This document shows positions 10,831-20,351 of a stretch of DNA of 64,000 nt, one piece after another. Numbering within the stretch: position 1 is the first letter of the stretch; each line of letters begins with the position of its first letter. The stretch is from Rossellomorea marisflavi (GTDB taxonomy: Bacteria; Bacillota; Bacilli; Bacillales; Bacillaceae_B), in contig NZ_CP081870.1 in assembly GCF_022170785.1 (NCBI RefSeq), positions 3,522,001-3,586,000 of the forward strand. The letters are read 5' to 3'. Position numbers and translations under genes: made by a program. The notes below the pieces were generated by a model. It did no database searches, was not told the origin of the DNA, and saw only the letters and a program-made list of their open reading frames with translations.

Positions 10831-10858
10831 ATTTTAGCAATTATGTGGAAAAGCGCAA
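10831..10858 (-). promoter_or_regulatory. Likely sigma-A promoter of hprK
   Basis: Minus-strand TTGCGC and TAAAAT separated by 16 nt, about 40 nt before the hprK GTG. It lies between the yvlD terminator and hprK, so hprK is probably transcribed independently of yvlBCD. Confidence 0.5.
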
Positions 10859-10875
10859 GGTAATGGTAAGCACGC

Positions 10876-10913
10876 AAAAAAGCGGCCCGCGCCTGATAAC
10901 GGCACGGACCACT
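10876..10913 (-). terminator. Intrinsic terminator after yvlD
   Basis: Minus-strand GC-rich hairpin, arms AGTGGTCCGTGCC and GGCGCGGGCCGCT with a 7-nt loop, followed by six T. Ends the yvlBCD operon. Confidence 0.85.
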
Positions 10914-10916
10914 CTC

Positions 10917-11273
10917 TTATGCTTTTCGTTTCGGTTCAAATATTGCTTTTTGAATGATCAGGTTGCACGCGGATAGGATGATGCTCGCCAAGAAGGCCAT
11001 TCCGAATCCTGAAATCTCGAAGCTGCTCCCCATGATTTTATCTGTCAGCATCAAGGTGATGGCATTGATGACAAACAGGAATAAACCGAGGGAAAGAATC
11101 GTAACCGGCAGCGTCAGGATGATCAGGATCGGCCTGACAAGCACATTCAGGAATGACAAGATGATGCTCGCTAAAATGGCGGCTCCGATCCCCGTCACCT
11201 GGAATCCTTCAAAAAAGCCCGCTAACGCTATAAAGATGACCGCATTGATAAGTATACCTATAATCCACCTCAT
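10917..11273 (-). CDS. yvlD: Small membrane protein YvlD (phage-holin superfamily IV type)
   Basis: Protein of 118 residues with four hydrophobic segments and alternating short loops (for example WIIGILINAVIFIALAGFFEG, VTILSLGLFLFVINAITLML). Its fold type is that of the widespread YvlD family, whose mechanism is not established. Genetics in B. subtilis links yvlC-yvlD to envelope stress and small-peptide or lantibiotic tolerance. It shares one base with the end of yvlC, and a charged KRKA tail ends the protein. Confidence 0.88.
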   Translation of the reverse strand: MRWIIGILINAVIFIALAGFFEGFQVTGIGAAILASIILSFLNVLVRPILIILTLPVTILSLGLFLFVINAITLMLTDKIMGSSFEISGFGMAFLASIILSACNLIIQKAIFEPKRKA

Positions 11274-11476
11274 TATCTGATGGAATCCTCCTCATTCGGC
11301 AGCACAAAGGCAAGTAGGGCATATACCACGACTAGGGGGAAGAAGCCCGTCGGGATCAATAGCAGGATGAAGGCGACCCTCAGGATGATGGGGTCGATCC
11401 CCACCGTCCTTGATAAGCCCCCGAGCACTCCTGCCAGCTTTCTATCAGACCTTGTTCGTGCCAATGTTTTCTTCAT
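11273..11476 (-). CDS. yvlC: PspC-domain protein YvlC
   Basis: A 67-residue PspC-family protein with one strong membrane span. The N-terminal motif ARTRSDRKLAGVLGGLSRTV is the typical PspC opening, followed by the hydrophobic segments ILRVAFILLLIPTGFF and LVVVYALLAFVLP. PspC proteins sense or respond to membrane stress together with Psp-type partners. It sits 15 nt after yvlB and abuts yvlD in one operon. Confidence 0.92.
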   Translation of the reverse strand: MKKTLARTRSDRKLAGVLGGLSRTVGIDPIILRVAFILLLIPTGFFPLVVVYALLAFVLPNEEDSIR

Positions 11477-11491
11477 GATGATACCCTCTTT

Positions 11492-12631
11492 CTAGTTCGT
11501 CTCTTTGTTGCTATTAACATTCTTCGATTCGTACTTTTTTATGAGCACGGAACCGGTTTTTGTTTCAGCAAAGAGATGAAGCTTATCCGGAGAGGTTGTT
11601 TTACGTGAGAAGCGGATCGATTTCTGCACCACTTCATTTTTTTCTTCCAATACATCGATACCCTCAAGTTCCATTTTGAAACCACCAAGATTGGATTTCG
11701 CCTCACCTGAGATGTTGATGTTCTCAGGTACGTAGAAGTCCACGCTTCCCGTCACGGTCTTCGCATGGACGGTATCGGCTTTGTCCCCTGTCAGGGAGCA
11801 GACGATGTTACCATTTAAGGACTGGGCATCCGTATGAAGGATATCGCCTTCGACGAGGACCTTTCCGTTGATGGATTCTGCTTCAACGTGCTCAGCTGAG
11901 ACACGTGTAAGGGTGATGGCTCCATTGGAGGTCTCCACATCAGCCCTCTTCGCTTTCAACCCTTCGACGATGATCTTACCGTTTGCCGCCTTTGCCTTCA
12001 GGTCTTCCACTTCGAGGTTGTTTGCATTGAGACCGCCGTTAAACAGACGGACGGAGATCTTTTTGTACTGATGTTCAGGCACAAAGAATTTCGCATTTAC
12101 TTTCATCCATTTGGACTGGGTGCCAAAGTACAGGGTATCACCGTCTATGGAGAAGGAAGACGTATCATGGAACTGCTTGAGGCCTTCTTCCCGGTCCTCG
12201 GTCCGGTATACTTTCGCATCGCATTCCACCCGGACCTCCCCTCCGCTCCATGGATGGATCTCGACCTTGCCGTTCGCCACATCGATATCGATCTTATCAA
12301 AGGATACCTCGGGCTGCTGGAATACATGGGACACTTCGACTGATTGACTCAACTGGAAATCAAAATCAAAGTTTTTTATCTTATTGAGGGCTGTATTCAT
12401 GAAATCAACGACTTTATCCTTAGAATTAGACGAACCGGATGATGTCGATTTTTGCTTAGGCTGATCGTCCGGATCTTGGAAAATCGAAACGAATTCATCT
12501 ACAAAGCTTTTCTCCTTCGGTTTCGGTTCTTCCGGTTTCTTATCCAGTGCTTCCAAAAGGGCCACGGCTTCCTGAGCAGAAATCGTTCCGTTCTCCAACA
12601 TATCCAAAATCCGTTTACGCTCTTCATTCAT
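11492..12631 (-). CDS. yvlB: DUF4097 adhesin-like protein YvlB
   Basis: The first 40 residues (MNEERKRILDMLENGTISAQ...) form the SHOCT-like short helical domain common to YvlB proteins. Residues about 110-365 are a DUF4097 right-handed beta-helix built of repeated strands with turns such as SNGAITL, SINGKVLV and SLNGNIVC. There is no signal peptide. In B. subtilis the yvlABCD operon is under sigma-W, and the promoter at 12733 supports that here. Precise biochemical function is unknown; a scaffold at the membrane with YvlC/YvlD is an inference. Confidence 0.9.
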   Translation of the reverse strand: MNEERKRILDMLENGTISAQEAVALLEALDKKPEEPKPKEKSFVDEFVSIFQDPDDQPKQKSTSSGSSNSKDKVVDFMNTALNKIKNFDFDFQLSQSVEVSHVFQQPEVSFDKIDIDVANGKVEIHPWSGGEVRVECDAKVYRTEDREEGLKQFHDTSSFSIDGDTLYFGTQSKWMKVNAKFFVPEHQYKKISVRLFNGGLNANNLEVEDLKAKAANGKIIVEGLKAKRADVETSNGAITLTRVSAEHVEAESINGKVLVEGDILHTDAQSLNGNIVCSLTGDKADTVHAKTVTGSVDFYVPENINISGEAKSNLGGFKMELEGIDVLEEKNEVVQKSIRFSRKTTSPDKLHLFAETKTGSVLIKKYESKNVNSNKETN

Positions 12632-12732
12632 ACCCGTTCAACTCCCATTTTCAGATTATCTCAGTACTATCATGAATATAACCGATAAGGCAAAGTTATA
12701 CCTGATCCGTCATTCATTGCTTCTATAGTATG

Positions 12733-12758
12733 TACGTTTAAAGCGCCCAAAGGTTTCA
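12733..12758 (-). promoter_or_regulatory. Sigma-W-type promoter of yvlBCD
   Basis: Minus-strand TGAAAC and CGTA are separated by 16 nt, matching the extracytoplasmic-function sigma-W consensus, about 100 nt upstream of yvlB. This agrees with the known sigma-W control of the yvl operon in B. subtilis. Confidence 0.75.
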
Positions 12759-12803
12759 TTCCTGTAAAAAATGTTCCTCACTGTCCCATACCCTCCTGAC
12801 AAC

Positions 12804-12836
12804 ATAATAAAACGGAGGCGCCGGGGCACCTCCGTT
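12804..12836 (-). terminator. Intrinsic terminator after uvrA
   Basis: Minus-strand hairpin with arms AACGGAGGTGCC and GGCGCCTCCGTT followed by TTATTAT, just downstream of the uvrA stop. Confidence 0.88.
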
Positions 12837-12840
12837 CCAA

Positions 12841-15714
12841 TCAGTTCGTCACGCCTTCTTTTTCCCTGACTTTCTTTTTCATCCGTTCTCGCTCACGCTC
12901 GAGGACAGGTTTCAGGTATTTCCCTGTATACGACCCCTTCGCTTCAGCCACCTTCTCAGGAGTTCCGGTGGCTACGATCGCGCCTCCTTTATCTCCCCCT
13001 TCAGGACCAAGGTCGACGAGGTAATCGGCTGCTTTGATGACATCAAGATTATGCTCGATGACAAGGACCGTGTCCCCGTTCTCCACAAGACGCTGAAGGA
13101 CGACGAGGAGTCGTGAAATATCATCCACATGCAAGCCTGTCGTCGGCTCATCGAGGATATATAGGGAGCGGCCAGTTGAACGGCGATGAAGCTCGGATGC
13201 AAGCTTCACGCGCTGCGCCTCCCCTCCGGAAAGGGTCGTGGCAGGCTGCCCGAGGGTGATGTAGCCGAGGCCGACATCATAGATGGTTTGAAGCTTCCTT
13301 CTGATCTTCGGAATATTTTCGAAGAACTGCAGGGAGTCTTCCACCGTCATCTCAAGGACATCAGCGATGTTTTTATCCTTGTATTTCACTTCAAGGGTTT
13401 CACGGTTATAACGTTTCCCGTGGCAAACCTCACAAGGGACATATACATCAGGAAGGAAGTGCATCTCGATCTTGATGATCCCGTCACCGCGGCATGCTTC
13501 ACAGCGGCCGCCCTTCACATTGAAGCTGAATCGGCCTTTTTTATATCCGCGTACCTTCGCTTCATTCGTGGTGGCGAATACGTCACGGATATCATCGAAG
13601 ACCCCTGTATAGGTTGCCGGATTCGATCGAGGCGTACGGCCGATCGGGGATTGGTCGATGTCGATGACCTTATCGAGGTGCTCGATCCCCTTGATTTCCT
13701 TATGAAGCCCAGGCTTAGACTTGGCGTTATGAAGCTTCTGGGCAAGGGACTTATGAAGGATCTCGTTTATAAGGGTACTCTTACCTGAACCCGAGACGCC
13801 CGTCACCGCCATGAACAGGCCGAGGGGCAGCTTCACTTTTACGTTATTCAAGTTGTTCTGCTTCGCTCCGAGGATCTCAAGATAACGGCCGTCGGGCTTT
13901 CGTCTTTCCTGCGGGAGCGGGATGAACTTCTTCCCGGATAGATATTGTCCGGTCAAGGATTTTTCATCATCCATGACTTCTTGAGGGGTTCCTGCCGAGA
14001 TGACCTCTCCTCCGTGTTTCCCTGCGCCAGGACCGATATCGACAAGATAGTCCGCTGCCATCATCGTATCTTCATCATGCTCGACGACGATGAGGGTGTT
14101 TCCAATATCCCTCATATTCTTGAGGGTATCGATGAGGCGGTCATTATCGCGCTGATGAAGTCCGATTGACGGCTCATCAAGGATGTAGAGGACACCCGTC
14201 AGTCGCGAACCGATCTGGGTCGCAAGCCGGATCCTTTGTGCTTCACCGCCCGACAGTGTACCTGCGGCACGACTGAGGGTCAGATAATCAAGTCCTACGT
14301 TCACAAGGAAACCGAGGCGTTCACGGATTTCTCGCAGGATCAACCTGGCGATTTGCATATCTTTGTCCGAAAGTTCCAGGGCATCAAAGAATTGATCTGC
14401 TTCCTGGATGGAGAAGGCCGTTACCTGTCCGATATGGAGGGAATCGACCTTCACGGCGAGGGACTCTTCCTTCAGCCTGTGTCCATCACAGCTCGGACAA
14501 TTTTGGGTAGCCATGTATTTCTCCATCTGCTCCCTAACGTAATCGGAGCTAGTCTCACGGTAGCGTCTCTCCACGTTCGCCATGACGCCTTCAAATCGGA
14601 GGTAATTCTCTCTGACTTGACCGAAATCATTCTCATAGCGGAAATAGATTTCGTCTTTACCGCTTCCGTGAAGGATTTTGTCCATATCATGCTTCGGCAG
14701 GTTCTTCACCGGCACATCCATAGGGATCCCGTAATGATCACAAACCGCCTTCAACAAGGAAGGGTAATACTGTGAACTTGTCGGTTCCCACGGGGCAATG
14801 GCATGCTCATCAAGGGTCTTATCCCAGTTCGGGATCACAAGCTCTTTATCGACTTCGAGTTTCGTTCCAAGACCGTCACATGTCGGGCATGCACCGAACG
14901 GACTATTGAAAGAGAACATCCTCGGTTCAAGCTCCGAGATGGAGAAGCCGCAGTACGGGCATGCATGATGCTCACTGAACAGAAGCTCCTCTTCCCCGAT
15001 CACATCGATGATCACCTGACCGCCGGCTAGGCGCAGTGCTGATTCAAGGGAGTCCGATAGTCGTGCAGCCACGCCTTCTTTTACCACGACGCGGTCAATG
15101 ATGACTTCAATGGTGTGCTTTTTATTTTTCTCAAGGGTGATTTCTTCGCCGAGGTCTTCCACCTCTCCATCGATCCGCACCCTCACATATCCCTGCTTCT
15201 TGATATCCTCAAGGGTCTTCGCATGAGTTCCCTTCCGGCCCGATACAACGGGAGCAAGCACCTGAAGCTTCGTGCGTTCCGGATACTCCAGGATGCGATC
15301 CACCATCTGTTCGATCGTCTGAGACGTGATTTCGATTCCATGATTCGGACAGATCGGCTTCCCGACCCTTGCAAATAGCAGACGGAGATAATCATAGATC
15401 TCCGTTACGGTCCCTACCGTGGAACGTGGATTCCGGCTGGTCGTCTTCTGATCGATGGAAATTGCCGGTGACAACCCTTCGATGGCATCCACATCAGGCT
15501 TATCCATTTGTCCGAGGAATTGCCTTGCATAGGCAGACAGGGACTCCACGTAACGCCTTTGACCTTCTGCGTAGATCGTGTCGAAGGCAAGGGATGATTT
15601 CCCTGAACCCGAAAGGCCGGTCAGTACGACCAGTTTATCCCTCGGGATGGTGATATCTATATTTTTAAGGTTATGAGCGCGAGCTCCTTGTACGATAATA
15701 TTTTCCTGCGCCAT
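12841..15714 (-). CDS. uvrA: Excinuclease ABC subunit A
   Basis: DNA damage-recognition ATPase of nucleotide excision repair; a UvrA dimer loads UvrB at lesions. It has two ABC ATPase modules, with Walker [10 protein letters not shown] near residue 34 and GVSGSGKST near residue 640, and two LSGGEAQR signatures. The zinc modules are visible as CPYC...CPTC and CEAC...CEVC. Length of 957 residues is standard. It follows uvrB by 7 nt and is therefore under the same SOS control. Confidence 0.98.
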   Translation of the reverse strand: MAQENIIVQGARAHNLKNIDITIPRDKLVVLTGLSGSGKSSLAFDTIYAEGQRRYVESLSAYARQFLGQMDKPDVDAIEGLSPAISIDQKTTSRNPRSTVGTVTEIYDYLRLLFARVGKPICPNHGIEITSQTIEQMVDRILEYPERTKLQVLAPVVSGRKGTHAKTLEDIKKQGYVRVRIDGEVEDLGEEITLEKNKKHTIEVIIDRVVVKEGVAARLSDSLESALRLAGGQVIIDVIGEEELLFSEHHACPYCGFSISELEPRMFSFNSPFGACPTCDGLGTKLEVDKELVIPNWDKTLDEHAIAPWEPTSSQYYPSLLKAVCDHYGIPMDVPVKNLPKHDMDKILHGSGKDEIYFRYENDFGQVRENYLRFEGVMANVERRYRETSSDYVREQMEKYMATQNCPSCDGHRLKEESLAVKVDSLHIGQVTAFSIQEADQFFDALELSDKDMQIARLILREIRERLGFLVNVGLDYLTLSRAAGTLSGGEAQRIRLATQIGSRLTGVLYILDEPSIGLHQRDNDRLIDTLKNMRDIGNTLIVVEHDEDTMMAADYLVDIGPGAGKHGGEVISAGTPQEVMDDEKSLTGQYLSGKKFIPLPQERRKPDGRYLEILGAKQNNLNNVKVKLPLGLFMAVTGVSGSGKSTLINEILHKSLAQKLHNAKSKPGLHKEIKGIEHLDKVIDIDQSPIGRTPRSNPATYTGVFDDIRDVFATTNEAKVRGYKKGRFSFNVKGGRCEACRGDGIIKIEMHFLPDVYVPCEVCHGKRYNRETLEVKYKDKNIADVLEMTVEDSLQFFENIPKIRRKLQTIYDVGLGYITLGQPATTLSGGEAQRVKLASELHRRSTGRSLYILDEPTTGLHVDDISRLLVVLQRLVENGDTVLVIEHNLDVIKAADYLVDLGPEGGDKGGAIVATGTPEKVAEAKGSYTGKYLKPVLERERERMKKKVREKEGVTN

Positions 15715-15721
15715 AAGTCGT

Positions 15722-17704
15722 TCATCCTTCCGCTTTCAGCTCGAGAATGGTATCGCGAAGCTGGGCTGCCCGTTCGAAATCGAGGGCTTTGGCCGCTTCT
15801 TTCATTTCCCCTTCTAGGCTGGCAATAAGTTTTTGTCTCTCCGGTTTGGACAGTTTCGATACATTCGTGCGACCTCCGTCCATCTCCTCTGTTTCCTCCA
15901 CTTCGCGAGTGGCCTTGATGGCATCCCGGATCTCCTTCTGGATCGTCGTCGGGGTAACGCCGTGCTTCTCGTTGTATTCTTCCTGGATTTCACGGCGACG
16001 CTTCGTCTCGCTGATTGCCTTCTCCATGGAATCGGTCATCTTATCTGCGTACATGATGACCTTCCCTTCGCTGTTACGGGCCGCACGTCCGATGGTTTGG
16101 ATCAAAGATCGTTCAGAACGGAGGAAGCCTTCCTTATCAGCGTCGAGTATGGTCACCAAGGACACTTCCGGTATGTCCAGCCCCTCCCTGAGGAGGTTGA
16201 TGCCGATGAGGACATCATATTTTCCGAGGCGGAGGTCACGAATGATCTCGATCCGCTCCAGGGTCTTGATTTCGGAATGCAGATATTGGACCTTGATGCC
16301 GATCTCCTTCAGATAAGCACTGAGGTCTTCGGACATCTTCTTGGTGAGGGTGGTGACAAGGACACGTTCGTCCTTCTCCACGCGCTCATTGATCTCCCCG
16401 ATAAGATCATCGATCTGCCCTTCGATGGGCCGGACTTCAATAATCGGGTCGAGAAGACCGGTCGGACGGATGATCTGTTCGACCATTTCCGGACTGTGCT
16501 CAAGCTCATATGGACCCGGCGTCGCCGACACATATAGAAGCTGATTCGTCTTCCCTTCGAACTCATCGAACTTCAACGGACGGTTATCCATGGCGGACGG
16601 CAGGCGGAATCCATGATCCACGAGCACTTTCTTCCGCGCCTGGTCCCCGTTGAACATCCCGCGCACCTGTGGAAGCGTCACGTGGGACTCATCGATGACG
16701 ATGAGGAAGTCTTCAGGGAAATAATCCATAAGGGTGTAAGGGGTAGAGCCCGGCGGTCTAAGGGTAAGATGACGGGAGTAGTTCTCGATTCCCGAACAGA
16801 AGCCCATCTCCCTCATCATCTCAAGATCATAGCGGGTCCGTTGCTCCAGGCGCTGGGCCTCGAGGAGCTTATCTTCCTCCCTCATGATTTTGAGCTGCTC
16901 TTCAAGCTCCTTCTCGATGTTTTCAATCGCAACCTTCATCTTCTCTTCACGGGTAACGAAGTGGGAAGCCGGGAAGATCGCGACATGATCGCGGTCGCCC
17001 ATGATCTCACCCGTGAGGGCATCGACTTCGCGGATCCGGTCGATTTCATCACCGAAAAACTCGACCCTCATGCAGTGTTCATCCCGTGATGCCGGGAAGA
17101 TTTCCACCACGTCACCGCGGACCCTGAATGTTCCGCGCTGAAAGTCGATATCATTTCGTTCATATTGTATATCCACAAGCTTTCTCAAAAGCTGATTACG
17201 TTCAATTTCCATCCCGACTCTCAGGGACAGGACAAGCTCCCTGTATTCTTCCGGATTACCCAACCCGTAGATACAGGATACACTTGCGATGATAATGACA
17301 TCCTTCCGTTCAAACAGTGCGGAGGTGGCAGAGTGGCGAAGCTTATCGATCTCATCATTGATGCTCGCATCCTTCTCGATGAACGTATCGGTCTGAGGGA
17401 CATATGCCTCCGGCTGGTAGTAATCGTAGTAACTCACAAAGTACTCTACGGCATTGTCGGGAAAGAATTCCTTGAACTCGCTGTAGAGCTGTCCGGCCAG
17501 CGTTTTATTGTGGGCAATGATAAGAGTGGGCTTCTCCACTTCCTTGATGACATTGGAAACGGTGAACGTCTTTCCCGTTCCCGTCGCCCCGAGGAGCGTC
17601 TGGTGGCGTTTGCCTTCCCTGATGCCCTCTACCAGCTTCTTGATTGCCAGGGGCTGGTCCCCTTCAGGTTTGTATTTAGACTTTAGCTCGAATTGATCTT
17701 TCAC
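15722..17704 (-). CDS. uvrB: Excinuclease ABC subunit B
   Basis: Helicase-like damage verifier of nucleotide excision repair; it receives DNA from UvrA and recruits UvrC. Walker A GATGTGKT, the beta-hairpin region [16 protein letters not shown], helicase motifs ([22 protein letters not shown]) and a C-terminal UvrC-binding helix pair ([20 protein letters not shown]) are all present. The reading frame opens upstream at 17788. The GTG at 17704 has AGGAGG seven nt before it and gives 660 residues starting [11 protein letters not shown], the normal UvrB length, so I use it. Confidence 0.97.
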   Translation of the reverse strand: MKDQFELKSKYKPEGDQPLAIKKLVEGIREGKRHQTLLGATGTGKTFTVSNVIKEVEKPTLIIAHNKTLAGQLYSEFKEFFPDNAVEYFVSYYDYYQPEAYVPQTDTFIEKDASINDEIDKLRHSATSALFERKDVIIIASVSCIYGLGNPEEYRELVLSLRVGMEIERNQLLRKLVDIQYERNDIDFQRGTFRVRGDVVEIFPASRDEHCMRVEFFGDEIDRIREVDALTGEIMGDRDHVAIFPASHFVTREEKMKVAIENIEKELEEQLKIMREEDKLLEAQRLEQRTRYDLEMMREMGFCSGIENYSRHLTLRPPGSTPYTLMDYFPEDFLIVIDESHVTLPQVRGMFNGDQARKKVLVDHGFRLPSAMDNRPLKFDEFEGKTNQLLYVSATPGPYELEHSPEMVEQIIRPTGLLDPIIEVRPIEGQIDDLIGEINERVEKDERVLVTTLTKKMSEDLSAYLKEIGIKVQYLHSEIKTLERIEIIRDLRLGKYDVLIGINLLREGLDIPEVSLVTILDADKEGFLRSERSLIQTIGRAARNSEGKVIMYADKMTDSMEKAISETKRRREIQEEYNEKHGVTPTTIQKEIRDAIKATREVEETEEMDGGRTNVSKLSKPERQKLIASLEGEMKEAAKALDFERAAQLRDTILELKAEG

Positions 17705-17786
17705 CGTGAAACCTCCTATAGGTAAGGAACAGTATGTTCTATGCTTGTCTATACCCATCCCTTGCACTGTCCATTCGTCTCTTCCC

Positions 17787-17838
17787 ATTTTACCACAATC
17801 AATCGGAATTTAACCATCAATAAGCGAACAAAAGTTCG
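17787..17838 (-). promoter_or_regulatory. SOS-regulated promoter of uvrBA with perfect LexA box
   Basis: CGAAC-AAAA-GTTCG at 17825-17838 is an exact match to the Bacillus LexA (DinR) operator CGAAC-N4-GTTCG. Downstream on the minus strand an extended -10, TGGTAAAAT (TAAAAT at 17787-17792), fits a uvrB promoter with the operator near or upstream of the -35. SOS induction of uvrBA is known in B. subtilis. Confidence 0.9.
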
Positions 17839-17864
17839 TTTTTATCCCTCAGTAGGATACGACC

Positions 17865-18051
17865 TGTGGACAATCGCAGGTTCGACAAACTCCACGGTGT
17901 CAATCGACAGCATTCGACTACTTTTACACACACCCTGTGGGTATGTCTGTTGATAACCACTATACCATTGTGGAAAAGACGCCCCCTTACCCACAATTCG
18001 TCAAAATTCTTGTGCACTCTTCTAGAGAAACCGCATACAACCTGTGTATAA
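17865..18051. promoter_or_regulatory. Patch of DnaA-box-like 9-mers between uvrB and csbA
   Basis: Compared with TTATNCACA on either strand, the exact match is at 18043-18051 (TGTGTATAA). One-mismatch sites are at 17865 (TGTGGACAA), 17924 (TTACACACA), 17948 (TGTTGATAA), 17969 (TGTGGAAAA) and 17987 (TTACCCACA). Six sites fall within 187 bp of a gap with no gene. Binding is an inference. Confidence 0.4.
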
Positions 18052-18062
18052 CTTCATGGAAC

Positions 18063-18091
18063 AAAAAAAGAGCACTCCCTATTGGGAATGC
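18063..18091 (-). terminator. Intrinsic terminator after csbA
   Basis: Minus-strand hairpin GCATTCCC-AATA-GGGAGTGC followed by seven T, immediately past the csbA stop. Confidence 0.85.
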
Positions 18092-18095
18092 CCGG

Positions 18096-18332
18096 TTATT
18101 CACTTTTTTGCCCTTTACCCTTCATCCGTCCGCTATACCAAAAACCCACTGTCAAACTCGCTGCGTCGATGACGATCAGCAGGATGGAGTCCGTATATCC
18201 TTTGGAAACGGAAGCGGCGATCAACGCCACGGTCAAGGCAAGTCCGATATATCGATTGTAGGTGACCCTCGAAAAGAATACGACGAGGAGGCCGGGCAGG
18301 AAGGCTGCCAGAATGATCTTGGACACAGTCAA
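18096..18332 (-). CDS. csbA: CsbA family small membrane protein
   Basis: A 78-residue protein with two or three hydrophobic segments (KIILAAFLPGLLVVFFS, YIGLALTVALIAAS, LLIVIDAASLTVGFWYSG) and a basic tail, matching CsbA of B. subtilis in length, spacing and the RVTYN motif. In B. subtilis csbA is a sigma-B general-stress gene of unknown function beside uvrB, the same place as here. I see no convincing sigma-B promoter. A perfect 8-bp inverted repeat (GGAATATC / GATATTCC, 18347-18375) lies just upstream of its start. Confidence 0.9.
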   Translation of the reverse strand: MTVSKIILAAFLPGLLVVFFSRVTYNRYIGLALTVALIAASVSKGYTDSILLIVIDAASLTVGFWYSGRMKGKGQKSE

Positions 18333-18393
18333 CTCTCCTTAAGGAAGGAATATCAACTAGTTTAACGGATATTCCCTGTTCTGGAAAGAGTCA

Positions 18394-19032
18394 TCAGGCC
18401 CCCGATGATAGAATCCGCTCCGTCCTCTCCTTCAATTCACTGTGAGGGATGAACTTCTCTGCAAGCATGTCCGGCAAGACGTACTCAAGGAAGTATTTCA
18501 CACTCGCAAGCTCCTTGAATTTAATGATCGTCGAAAGGGCTTCCTGATAGATTTCCATGAACAGCGGCTCCGGATTTCCTTTTTGGATCTCACCAAATGA
18601 TTCATACAGAAGATCGACTTTGTCGGCTACGGATAAGATCCTGCCTTCAAGCGTCTCGTCTTTCCCTTCCTTGAAGCGGTTCCTGTATACATCGTGGAAT
18701 TGAGGGGGGAATTCTGTCGTGATGAATTTTTTGACCATCTGATCTTCAACCTGGCTGAACAGTTCCCTCAGTTCCTTCGAGGCATATTTCACAGGCGTCT
18801 TGATATCTCCGGTAAAAAGCTCTGCATAGTCATGATTCAGTGCCTTTTCATATAGGGACTTCCAATCGACCTCATGCCCCTCCTGTTCTTCCACGGTTCC
18901 TAGAAATTGCGCAATCTTCGTCACCTTGAAGGAGTGGCTGGCCACATTATGCTGATGATATTTGAATCGACCCGGACAGCGGATGAGCGTCTCGAGGTCT
19001 GATAGACTTTTAAAATAGTGATGGATCCCCAT
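18394..19032 (-). CDS. HD-domain phosphohydrolase, YfbR-like
   Basis: Probable metal-dependent 5'-nucleotidase. The HD-superfamily ligands appear in order: His in HQHNVASHSF (about residue 33), His-Asp in KALNHDYAEL (about residue 68) and Asp in LSVADKVDLL (about residue 137), the pattern and spacing of E. coli YfbR, which dephosphorylates deoxyribonucleoside monophosphates. Length is 212 residues. RBS AGAGGAG precedes the ATG. It stands alone between csbA and serA. The substrate here is not proven. Confidence 0.8.
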   Translation of the reverse strand: MGIHHYFKSLSDLETLIRCPGRFKYHQHNVASHSFKVTKIAQFLGTVEEQEGHEVDWKSLYEKALNHDYAELFTGDIKTPVKYASKELRELFSQVEDQMVKKFITTEFPPQFHDVYRNRFKEGKDETLEGRILSVADKVDLLYESFGEIQKGNPEPLFMEIYQEALSTIIKFKELASVKYFLEYVLPDMLAEKFIPHSELKERTERILSSGA

Positions 19033-19123
19033 TTCGATTCTCCTCTCTAAGGCATACTATGATGATTTGGATGTATTGCCAATGGCAGAAGCCCTTAGCC
19101 ATAGACTTCCCCGCTCACCTGAA

Positions 19124-19166
19124 TATAAAACAAATCCCCCTTACACGGTGCAAGGAAGGATTTGTT
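19124..19166 (-). terminator. Intrinsic terminator after serA
   Basis: Minus-strand imperfect hairpin with arms AACAAATCC and GGATTTGTT (inner CCTT/AAGG pairs) followed by TTATATT, downstream of the serA stop. Confidence 0.75.
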
Positions 19167-19175
19167 GATTCCATA

Positions 19176-20351
19176 TTAAATCAGTCTGACCGATACGACC
19201 CCTTCTATGCCTTCAATCTTCTGCTTCAGGCCCGCCTGCTCTTCTTCCGTCAGGACGTGGTCAAGATCGATCATCGTGTAGGCCCATGTAGCCTTGCTTC
19301 GATTGATCATGTCAGCAATATTGACAGCAAACCCAGAAAGGGCGGTGGTGATCTGGCCTACCATGTTCGGGATATTTTTGTGCATGACGGTGAGTCTCAT
19401 CTTCCCGCTATAGGGAAGTTCGACATCAGGAAGATTCACGGCATGCTTGATATTCCCGGTCTCCAGATAGGTCTTCAACTGCTTCGTCGCCATGACGGCA
19501 CAGTTCTCTTCCGATTCCACCGTTGAAGCCCCAAGATGGGGAACCGGGACGACATTCTTCATGGAGAGGACCCGGGGATTCGGGAAGTCGGTCACATATT
19601 TACCCACCGTCCCGGACTCGAGCGCCTGCCCGAGGGTACTTTCATCCACAAGCTCACCTCGTGAGAAGTTCAGGATGGTCATCCCTTCTTTCATCTTGTT
19701 GAAGCTCGATCCGTTCACCAAACGATTCGTCTTATCCGTCAGCGGGATGTGGAGGGTGACGAAATCGCACTCCGCCCATACTTCATCGATGTGCATGGCA
19801 CGGTTGACATCGCGCGAAAGCCTCCAGGCCGCATCCACTGAAATGAACGGATCATAGGCAACTACGTCCATTCCCAGGGCCAGTGCATCATTGGCAACGA
19901 GGACACCGATGGCACCAAGGCCGACAACGCCCAATTTTTTACCTTTGATCTCACTTCCGACAAACTCCTTCTTCTTTGCTTCCACAACAGCTGCCACATC
20001 ATCCCCATGTTCCTGGAGGGTTTGTGCCCATCCTACTGCGGAAAAAAGATTCCTAGATGAAGCAATGAGATTGGCAAGGACAAGTTCTTTCACCGCATTG
20101 GCATTGGCACCAGGCGTATTGAACACGACAATCCCTTTTTCCGTACACTCATCGATGGGGATATTATTCACACCGGCACCTGCCCTGGCAATGGCTTTCA
20201 CAGATTCGGGAAACTCGAAGTCATGGAGATTCTTGGATCTCACAAGAATGCCATCGGGATCACCGCTTCCGTTCAGATAATAATTCAAATCTTCTTCAAT
20301 AAGGGACAAACCTCTTTGACTGATGGCATTGAATGTATTAATGGTCAACAT
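19176..20351 (-). CDS. serA: D-3-phosphoglycerate dehydrogenase, short ACT form
   Basis: First enzyme of the phosphorylated serine pathway, oxidising 3-phosphoglycerate with NAD. The 391-residue protein has a split substrate domain, an NAD-binding domain with LGVVGLGAIGVLVAN (about residues 140-154), the catalytic His in VPHLGASTVESEEN, and a C-terminal ACT domain (about 318-391) likely to sense serine. It is shorter than B. subtilis SerA (about 525), which carries an extra intervening domain. It overlaps serC by 14 nt, so the two form one operon. Confidence 0.94.
   Translation of the reverse strand: MLTINTFNAISQRGLSLIEEDLNYYLNGSGDPDGILVRSKNLHDFEFPESVKAIARAGAGVNNIPIDECTEKGIVVFNTPGANANAVKELVLANLIASSRNLFSAVGWAQTLQEHGDDVAAVVEAKKKEFVGSEIKGKKLGVVGLGAIGVLVANDALALGMDVVAYDPFISVDAAWRLSRDVNRAMHIDEVWAECDFVTLHIPLTDKTNRLVNGSSFNKMKEGMTILNFSRGELVDESTLGQALESGTVGKYVTDFPNPRVLSMKNVVPVPHLGASTVESEENCAVMATKQLKTYLETGNIKHAVNLPDVELPYSGKMRLTVMHKNIPNMVGQITTALSGFAVNIADMINRSKATWAYTMIDLDHVLTEEEQAGLKQKIEGIEGVVSVRLI

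Noticed and set aside
17705..17788. N-terminal extension of uvrB to an upstream ATG
   Set aside because: The GTG at 17704 has a perfect ribosome site and gives the family length; the extension has no homologous feature.
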